From contig CAWUHX010000224.1 of NCBI GenBank assembly GCA_963922205.1, forward strand, positions 1 through 64,000: a DNA stretch of 64,000 nucleotides. Reading direction: 5' to 3'. Every line of letters starts with the position of its first letter. Within the stretch, counting starts at the first letter, position 1. Under the pieces are notes generated by a model. That model saw nothing but the letters and a program-made list of their open reading frames with translations, made no database searches and was not told where the DNA came from. This document shows, piece by piece, positions 57,553 through 64,000 of the stretch. Origin of the DNA: Romanomermis culicivorax (Eukaryota; Nematoda; Enoplea; Mermithida; Mermithidae). Made by a program: the position numbers and the translations under genes.

Positions 57553-58568
57553 CACCGTTTTTTTTCCTCAAATGGGGTCTTTTGAGGAAAAAAATTTCGA
57601 AATGAGGAAAAAAATTTTGGGTATGGTTCTCATTGAGGAAAAAATTTGGGGGAATTCCAAACCGAAAAGATGCGTTTTCGTGGACTTAAAAGGGTCAAAA
57701 TCTCAAAATTTTCCGGCACTACGCGCCGGTCACGGGTACAATCTTGACTATTTTCTATCAGGCGCGGCCATTAGCATATCTACTTCGACTTACTAATTAA
57801 TGCTCAACAGTTTCTATCAATCAAGTTAGCTCGTTTCATTTTCTAATCGTTATCAGTCGATTATGTCGCCCAATATTGAGATTTTTCATCAATTTTCTCA
57901 ATTTTTTCTCTCGATGTTTGGAATTTTTTAAACGTCTGCAACCTGAACTTTTGCGTTTATTGAAGATAGAAATTGAAGACATCATTCTAGACTGCAATTT
58001 TAGAACTTCTGTTTATGAATATCTGTTGGAGAGATTTATTTTCCAGCGTTTTAGAATATAAAAACTGAAAAATTTTCCCGGCGCTTCGCGCCGGAATGGG
58101 AAACAAATTATACTTCATGAGTCGGATTTTAATTCATTTCCCAACGTTGTGAAGGTTCAATTTCCAGCGTTGTAGAAAGTGAAAATTTGAAAATTTTTCC
58201 GGCGCTCCGCGCCGGACCAAGAACTAAATAAAATTAGATGATTCTAATGAGAGCCATAGAAATGTTAATAGCGGATAAATTCCTGAGAGAGAACTCTATC
58301 GTTATTCGTTAACATGCTTCCACCCGCTCCTGTAGAACACCAATATATTCTTCATGAGCTCATTTTGGCTAATATAACTAGAATTTTCTCAACCTTTTTC
58401 TCATTTTTGCAGGTTTCTGACTCCAAATACAACAAAATGCATGGGTATGCTCCTAAAATGTATAAAAAAGCATCCGTAGCCACATTATAAGCGTTTTTAA
58501 AAATGAGGAAAATTTTTGAAAAAAATTTTGGAAAATGTGGAAAAAATCTTCGAGAAAAAAAAACGGTG
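57553..58568. mobile_element. hAT-like element, TGAGG family
   Basis: Starts CACCGTTTTTTTTCCTCA and ends CGAGAAAAAAAAACGGTG, with a perfect 8-bp target duplication CTGTCAAG (57545-57552 and 58569-58576). CCTCA/TGAGGAAA units repeat near the left end. Three internal hairpins lie at 57713, 58078 and 58199 (loops TAC, TTC, TCC). The interior also occurs in the element at 43895. Confidence 0.9.
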
Positions 58569-58947
58569 CTGTCAAGACTGATGAGTGAAAAGAAATTCTG
58601 AATATTCTCTCTTCATTCAGTCAGATTCGGATTTAAAACCGAAATTCTTTTTGTGTTTGATTGATTCAAATAGAAAAGTCGATATCGTTGATAATCGTAC
58701 AATGTTTCGATCGAAAATTAACACGATTTTCTACTTTATTTTCTCTAGTCTTTACATGGTTGTTAAATATACATAACATAGATATTATTTCGTAGTCGAA
58801 AATTGAATCAATTTGAACTTCCTGAACAATTCTAGAGCTATTTAAATTTTCTCAGCATTTCATTTCTTTTTGGGATTTCGTGAACCATTTTGTTGCACAG
58901 TTTTTTCTTTTCTCACTGACATGGTTAGCTGAAAAATAGGTTCAGCA

Positions 58948-59982
58948 CACTGTTTTTTTTTCCACATTTGCACTATAATGTGGAAAAAAAATCTGGAATG
59001 TGGAAAAAATTTTTGAGGTCTTTCCACAAATGTGGAAGAAAAATTTGGGGTTTTCATATTGAAAAGATGCATTTTGGTGCATTTTAGAAGGTCATAATCT
59101 CAAAATTTTCCGGCGCTTCGCGCCGGTAATAACTTTAATAATCATCATTATTCATTAAGTAGTTCAGGCGCGGCTTTTATCATGTCTACCTTCATTTATC
59201 ACTTAATCTATAATAGTTTTCATCATCTTAAACGTAGTATCTCATGTTTTAATTGGTTATCTTTAACATTTTATCATAATATTTAATGAAGATTCGCATT
59301 TTTTCCTTTTGAGAAAGATGAATACACGTCAAGTCTCTATGATTTATGATGCGATTATTTCTTTGCTAACGTAAAATCAATTCAAAAGCTTCTTGGAAAT
59401 ATCTTTCGGAAATTTATATTCTTCTTATTCATATATTTTCGACCAAGTTCATGAGAGTTTACAAATAAATTACAGATTTTAAAATTTTTCAAGTAAAATT
59501 CTAGAAATTACGACTCTTGAACACTAAATTGGAATCTAATTCTTGAAATAAATGTTCGGAAAAATGATTTTCCAGCATCCTAGAATGTCAATATACCCAA
59601 AAAATTTTCCGGCGCGTAGCGCCGGAAAGTACCATCTTTTTTGGGCTTTCACTTGTCATCAGAGAGGACTTGACCATTGATTTCTTGTGTAATTCAAGTC
59701 AATTATGCTCTTGGATAGTTTGCTACAAAACTTGTTCAACAACGCTTGTAGATTAGGCTTTTAAGTCGAACATTTCAATTTTTCTCCAATTTTAATGAAT
59801 TAACTTCTCTAAAAACACCGGAAGGCTTGAAAAAGCTCAAAAACAGTGCGATAAAGCGTCTGTGAGCATTTTTAAGCCAAAAAAACGGATTTTAAGACGA
59901 AAAAAATTTTTTCCACATGTGGAAAAAAAATTTGACCCCTTTCCACATTTGTGGAAAAAAGTTCGTGGAAAAAAAAACAGTG
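58948..59982. mobile_element. hAT-like element, TCCACAT family, copy 2
   Basis: Starts CACTGTTTTTTTTTCCAC and ends GTGGAAAAAAAAACAGTG, with a perfect 8-bp target duplication GTTCAGCA (58940-58947 and 59983-59990). Hairpins CCGGCGC-TTC-GCGCCGG at 59110 and CCGGCGC-GTA-GCGCCGG at 59609. No frame of note; non-autonomous. Confidence 0.92.
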
Positions 59983-61058
59983 GTTCAGCACGATTTTTAC
60001 AAAAAATTAATGCGTTAAACGTTAACTTTTTATTAAACTTTTGGCCCAAAGCTTTTCCGCAGTTCTCAGTATGTCTCTAGTAAAAAAAATTTTTTGTGCC
60101 ATTGGCACAAATTTTTTTGGCCTCTTGTGCCAATTGGCACTAATGTCCGTGCACAAAAAAAAAACACTGTTTAATACGCAGAAATTGTCGTCACAATACA
60201 GTAATTTATAATTATGCTGACTTTAAATAGTAACCATTCAAGCTTGTTTCAAAATCTGTGCTGATCACTCTATAAAGCTGAGCACATGTGCGCTGGGGAA
60301 TCGCCTCGATTCGTTCAAACTAAGCACATAGATCGATCTCATGTCGAATAATTCATACAGTAACGACTAGAACTTCGAAAAGCACGTACATTCGTCTACA
60401 GCGTCGTCCAATCTATAATTGTAGCGGCTCATCAAAGAGCGGCGTAGATCAAAGGAGTCAGAATGCCCACAAAAAGGGGCTGCTTTTTTTATATTTTTTG
60501 GTCTCTCAAATGAATACACTTTTTGCTTTGCTTGCGTGTTCTCGCCGCCGCCAATTTCTCATGCACACAATTTTTGTTATCCTTTTCCTTTTGGCAAAAA
60601 ATGGTTAAATTGATTATCAAATGGTAACTTTTTTCTCTCATAGGTTAGTACAAATTAAATTATACCCACGAAAGGTTCTGTGAGACAGAACTTGACAGCG
60701 TTCCTAAAGACGCGAAAAATTCCCAATATTTGCCCGTACCGTCATTGGTCTTATTCGTTTTGCCGACTGTTCGATCAGGAAACAATTTTTATAACTTCAA
60801 ATATGCACCGTTATCGAAGTTTTGTCGGGTAGCTAGTAATAAAGATTGAAGAATAATACGCGAATTTCTAAGTGGCTTTGCATTGGAAAGTACACAAGCT
60901 TCTGGTGAGTTGTAAGAATTTACGAAATTCGTTTTTAATTTGTTGACCCCGTCACTTTCAGCGTGAATTGATATTAAATTTTATTCTACTCAGCAGAAAA
61001 TCATTGATTTAATGATTTCATATCAGCGATCTGTAAAATGAGTTTTTTAGGTTTGTGC

Positions 61059-61344
61059 ATACCTGTAATTGGGGGAGGAGTTGGGGGGACCCCATCCCCA
61101 ACTTGGTCGAACCCTATACCCAAATGTCGGAACCTCCGCCCCCGACTTAGTCAATCTATACCCAACCCCAACTCCGAAAAATTGGGAAAAAAGTGGCCTT
61201 TTTGGGAGAATTTTCGAAATTTTTTCGACTTTTTTGGGTTTTTTGACCCCCACCAAAAAATTTTAGAGGTTCTGGGACCTCCCCCCCCCGAAAACATTTT
61301 GGGTTTACCCCCTCCCCCCCTAAAAGGTCGGACCTTAAAAGTAT
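61059..61344. mobile_element. ATACCTGTA element, copy 3
   Basis: Starts ATACCTGTAATTGGGGGAG, with long C-rich runs (CCCCATCCCCAACTTGG, CCTCCCCCCCC) and the end GGACCTTAAAAGTAT. It is degenerate compared with the copies at 22152 and 56760. Frames through it are low-complexity artefacts. Confidence 0.6.
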
Positions 61345-61588
61345 GGGTTTGTAATGTTATGAATCAACAACAATTGAATCGTCTCGAATTTTTCTAAAAA
61401 GTTTTCAAATCCAGTTGTGTTTTTCAACATTCATCGGGTTTTTTATGATGACCATAAAAAACACAAATATTCAAATCGAGATAACTCTCGTTCACCCAAA
61501 ATATTCTTCCTCATGTTGAATTCTTTTGGGGTTTGCATGTTTGAGCCTGATTAATCTTTACGTTTCTTATTTTTTACTTGCTAAGGTT

Positions 61589-61718
61589 ATGGCTGATCAA
61601 CCGTGTTCGTCGTATAAATGCGAAGATGGCTCTACGTCTCCGTGTTATTCGGACAGATCAACTCCGCCTTATTTACAGTGGGCCAGAGATTTAAATAGTC
61701 TTTTGAAGGATCCAAACG
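61589..61718 (+). CDS. Axin: Axin, first recognised coding exon
   Basis: ATG at 61589 gives MADQPCSSYKCEDGSTSPCY, then TPPYLQWARDLNSLLKDPN, the start of the Axin RGS domain. An acceptor-like TTGCTAAG three bases upstream means an upstream exon is likely; an upstream in-frame ATG at 61526 is not favoured. The tankyrase-binding N-terminal motif (RPPVPG-type) of other Axins is absent from this exon. Axin scaffolds the beta-catenin destruction complex in Wnt signalling. Donor AACG|GTGAGC. Confidence 0.85.
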
Positions 61719-62154
61719 GTGAGCTGCCGCTGCGTCTTTATTCTTTTTGAAGGCTGTTTTCGAAGCCACTTTAGTTGCTTCAGACTCAATTTCTGTATAT
61801 TTAAGATATTGATTGACTGATTTCGATGGTCGGGTTCATTGGAAAGAATCTGTTCCATCGCTGAAGTTTTCTTGCTAATCTTGGCTGTGCAGTTGGCCAT
61901 ATTCATCATTTAAAAACATCACGCGGATTAAATATAGCGAAATATGAATGAATTTTGTAATCGTGTTGTTGAAGCATGAAATTCTTTGAATGAAAATACG
62001 GTGTCCTCGAGTAGTGTAAAAATTTGTTCAAACAAAATAAGTAAAATGCATCTTGACTTTTCCGATGAGGTGTAACTTGATTTGCTAATATTATTTAGCC
62101 ATTTCATTTTTCCGTTCATTTTTTAATTAATAAATTATCCCATCCAGGGCCGTG

Positions 62155-62302
62155 CGCAGGATTTTTTCATGGAGGGGCGGACCAAATTTTTTTACTAAAC
62201 CCCAGAAAATGTTGATTTTACGCGATACACTGTTTGCATGCTGCCCCAATGGGGGGGGGGGGGGGCAGCCGCCCCCCGCTCCCACCACGTGCACGGCCCT
62301 GA
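62155..62302. mobile_element. Mini-element with CAGGGCCGTGCGCA ends in Axin intron
   Basis: Starts CAGGGCCGTGCGCAGG, ends CGTGCACGGCCCTG, and has a G-run of about 16 near its centre. Flanks ATCCCATC and ATCCTATT match 6 of 8. The same ends enclose the larger chimeric element at 43895. Confidence 0.72.
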
Positions 62303-62335
62303 TCCTATTTTATTATTATGTTTCGATTTTTTCAG

Positions 62336-62527
62336 GTTATGCTGTTTTCGAAAAATTCCTCATTCACGAATTGGGTCACGCGAACGAATTGATGTTTTTT
62401 TACGCTTGCGAAGGCATGAAAATCGCTTATCAGGATTCGCAGAAGTCTATCAAGGAAACGACGAATGATGCAGATAAGAAGATAAAAGAAAGTCAATGGG
62501 CTCAATATATGAAGCATTTCTATCATG
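62336..62527 (+). CDS. Axin: Axin RGS domain exon 2
   Basis: YAVFEKFLIHELGHANELMF and FYACEGMKIAYQ match the LFRTFL...LDFWFACTGFRKL part of the Axin RGS fold, which binds APC. Acceptor TTTTCAG at 62329-62335; donor CATG|GTAATC at 62527/62528, phase 1. A Lys/Asp-rich stretch (KETTNDADKKIKESQ) is longer than in vertebrate Axin. Confidence 0.92.
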
Positions 62528-62656
62528 GTAATCAGTATGTGTTTATTTACTTTTTCTTGTATGGGTATGTAATGTGTATCAAGGTTATTTGCATTTTTCT
62601 AACCATAAGAAATTATTTAGTGCTCATCGAGTGTTCTTATTAAAATTTTCTTTAAG

Positions 62657-62850
62657 AATACATAGTTCACAATTCGCGAATCGCTATGCCTTGTATCAGG
62701 AGCGAAGTCCGTTTGGAAGTTCACAATTTGATTGGCAAAGTTGATCGTCATTTGGATTTGGTGATTCTTGTGCAAAAAGAAGTTGAAGAAGTTTTGAGGA
62801 CTCGACATGCGCTATTTGTCGAAAGCGACGAATACATTAGTTATATTCAA
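62657..62850 (+). CDS. Axin: Axin RGS domain exon 3
   Basis: EYIVHNSRIAMPCIRSEVR ... LRTRHALFVESDEYISYIQ, matching the KYILDNNGIV ... YPSFLKSDIYLEY end of the Axin RGS domain. Acceptor TCTTTAAG at 62649-62656. The donor CAA|GTAAT at 62850/62851 is followed after five intron bases by a transposon. Confidence 0.9.
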
Positions 62851-62855
62851 GTAAT

Positions 62856-63582
62856 CAGGACCGTAGTCAGAAATATTTAAGGGGGTTTACTGAGCAAAAA
62901 AACTTTTTCCGGCGTCCAGCACCGGGGAAATGTTATTGATTTTACATTCTAAAAAGCTGGAAAATCAATCTTCATAACAATGAACGTAAATTTAAATCAA
63001 GCTAGTCTTAGAATGACGATTTTATCGTTTTTCAATGCGTATCGCAAAGTTTCACGCTTCAAAACGTTTGGAAAACTAAAAGCGAGAGAATTAAATTTTA
63101 AGAAGTGATGAAAAATTTCAATTACCGTATTTATTTGAATAAACGCCGCGACGTTTATTCAAATAAATAAAAAAATTGCAACCTACTGCAAACTGTTACT
63201 TATTTTTTCACTTTATAAACTAAAGGATAGTAAATCCTCGAATAAACGCCGCGGCGTTTATTCTTTTTTTCGAACAGAAGTGCGGCGTTTATTCGAGAGC
63301 GGCGTTTATTTAAGGGCAGCGTTTATTCAAATGAATACGGTATCGGCAAAATATTGGCTCTTAACTAGTCAAAAAAGATGAGATAATTCAGTTAATTCAG
63401 ACTGTTGAAGGTTTATTAGTAAGTTGAAGTAGATATGCTAGTGGCCGCGCCTAATAGAAAACAATGACTGTTGTACTAATTGACCGGCGCGAAGCGCCTT
63501 AAGATTCTGGGACTTTTTTCAGTAATGGATACGAAATCGACAATATGTAAAGTCCCAAGTTCGCCCCCTAAATAAGGCTTTG
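62856..63582. mobile_element. hAT-like element in Axin intron 3, abutting the splice donor
   Basis: Starts CAGGACCGTAGTCAG and ends TAAATAAGGCTTTG. Perfect 8-bp target duplication CAAGTAAT at 62848-62855 and 63583-63590. The left copy is the last three exon bases plus the first five intron bases. It contains a CCGGCG...CACCGG hairpin at 62908, CCGGCGC-GAA-GCGCC at 63484, and a nested foldback. Same family as 37650-38177. Confidence 0.85.
63123..63342. mobile_element. Foldback element with GAATAAACGCCGC repeats
   Basis: 220 bp, nested in the element at 62856. It starts TACCGTATTTATTTGAATAA and ends TTCAAATGAATACGGTA. GAATAAACGCCGC/GCGGCGTTTATTC units occur at least six times in both orientations. 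Confidence 0.7.
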
Positions 63583-63771
63583 CAAGTAATATTTTTCGTA
63601 AGACGGGAACACAACATAGGTTGAAATTATGCTCGGCGAACAGCCGAATGGAGCCGTTTTTTATAAAAAATGTTTTTTTTTTCAAGTGGAAACGATTGAA
63701 ATTATCAAAACTTTGATTTTCATACTGCACATTTTTATCATTATCAATCATATTTTGTTGGTTTTTCATAG

Positions 63772-64000
63772 GCCAAAGAAGGTCATATCGTTGCCGAAAA
63801 CCCGAATTCACAGGTAGGTGGCATGACCGGCATTGCCACTGCCGGCGACGCCATGGCGACGTCGACCGCTTCGATGGATGAAGCTAGGCCGCCATCGCGA
63901 CTTTTATCTACCGTTTTAGAAGAATCTGAGATCGATTCATTACCTGACAATGAACGTAAATTGTGTTTCTCACTTCATTTTTTGACTAACCATGAAGGTG
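63772..64000 (+). CDS. Axin: Axin exon 4 (continues beyond window)
   Basis: Acceptor TTTCATAG at 63764-63771, phase 0. AKEGHIVAENPNSQ, then MTGIATAGDAMATSTASMDE and ARPPSRLLSTVLEESEIDSL, fitting the Ser/Pro-rich stretch after the Axin RGS domain. An alternative donor (CACAG|GTAGGT at 63813/63814) would shorten it. A possible donor GAAC|GTAAAT lies at about 63953/63954. The GSK3, beta-catenin and DIX regions lie outside the window. Confidence 0.75.

Larger units (their letters stand above)
56395..60169. mobile_element. Large palindromic (foldback) element with TTGTGCC repeats, host to three insertions
   Basis: Centred at 57348/57349 (TTTGTGCCAATTGGCACAAA). Ends CAGCGTTTTTTTTTGTGCAC and GTGCACAAAAAAAAAACACTG are inverted. 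After removing the insertions at 56760-56950, 57553-58568 and 58948-59982 with their target duplications, the arms are 755 and 754 bp and match nearly base for base where compared. TGTGCC/GGCACA units lie at both ends and at the centre. A CGGCGC hairpin lies in each arm (57251, 57431). Confidence 0.88.
52834..61585. other. Intergenic region between divergent HECTD1 and Axin, mostly transposons
   Basis: No host gene was recognised. Promoters and 5' UTR exons of both genes should lie here. The less repetitive, GC-richer stretch 60290-60480 is a plausible location, with a CCAATC at about 60410. About half of the interval is made of the elements listed separately. Confidence 0.5.

Noticed and set aside
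60300..60480. GC-richer stretch as a possible 5' exon of Axin
   Set aside because: No clear donor joining to 61586 and no recognisable coding sequence; kept only as a possible promoter area.

Overview
The window is eukaryotic, from a small invertebrate that is probably an arthropod. It is AT-rich, its genes have many introns with GT-AG boundaries, and it is dense in transposons. Two animal genes anchor it: a HECTD1-type HECT ubiquitin ligase on the minus strand (24811-52833) and the 5' part of an Axin gene on the plus strand (61589 to the window end). The first 43 bases are a 16-nt barcode-like string plus an amplification adapter of the kind used for ultra-low-input long-read libraries. The window therefore starts at a contig end, and the specimen was probably tiny.

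1-10.8 kb is Ty3/gypsy-type LTR retrotransposon DNA in permuted order: frameshifted reverse transcriptase/RNase H/integrase (to 3362), an LTR-like promoter block (3363-3962), a very long gag-position reading frame (3963-9300), and a broken protease-like remnant (9669-10806). The gag-position frame appears to be spliced. It carries an N-terminal domain that looks like a DEDDy 3'-5' exonuclease and ends in an RG/RGG-rich tail. It has four in-frame stops and no frameshift.

10.8-24.8 kb is AT-rich with MITE copies and foldback elements. It also holds a previously unannotated-looking minus-strand gene with a signal-peptide exon and three further exons that join in phase (21201 down to 15527). I do not recognise its product.

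24.8-52.8 kb is HECTD1. I could build 23 coding exons whose splice phases all agree (6,846 nt, about 2,281 residues). It keeps the armadillo-like N-terminus, ankyrin repeats and the complete HECT domain with its catalytic Cys. It has no recognisable SUN-like, MIB/HERC2 or tilted-helix-bundle segment where vertebrate HECTD1 has them. Its introns are packed with hAT-like non-autonomous transposons.

52.8-61.6 kb is intergenic and is a nest of transposons, including a 1.5-kb palindrome into which three other elements inserted. 61.6-64 kb holds Axin exons coding for the RGS domain. One hAT-like insertion has its target duplication exactly across an Axin splice donor.

The most unusual general pattern is a set of hAT-like elements. 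They share architecture (8-bp target duplications, T-tract termini, internal CCGGCGC-nnn-GCGCCGG hairpins), but each family carries its own short motif repeated near both ends. No tRNA, rRNA or CRISPR array was found. All family names rest on remembered motifs; no database search was run.
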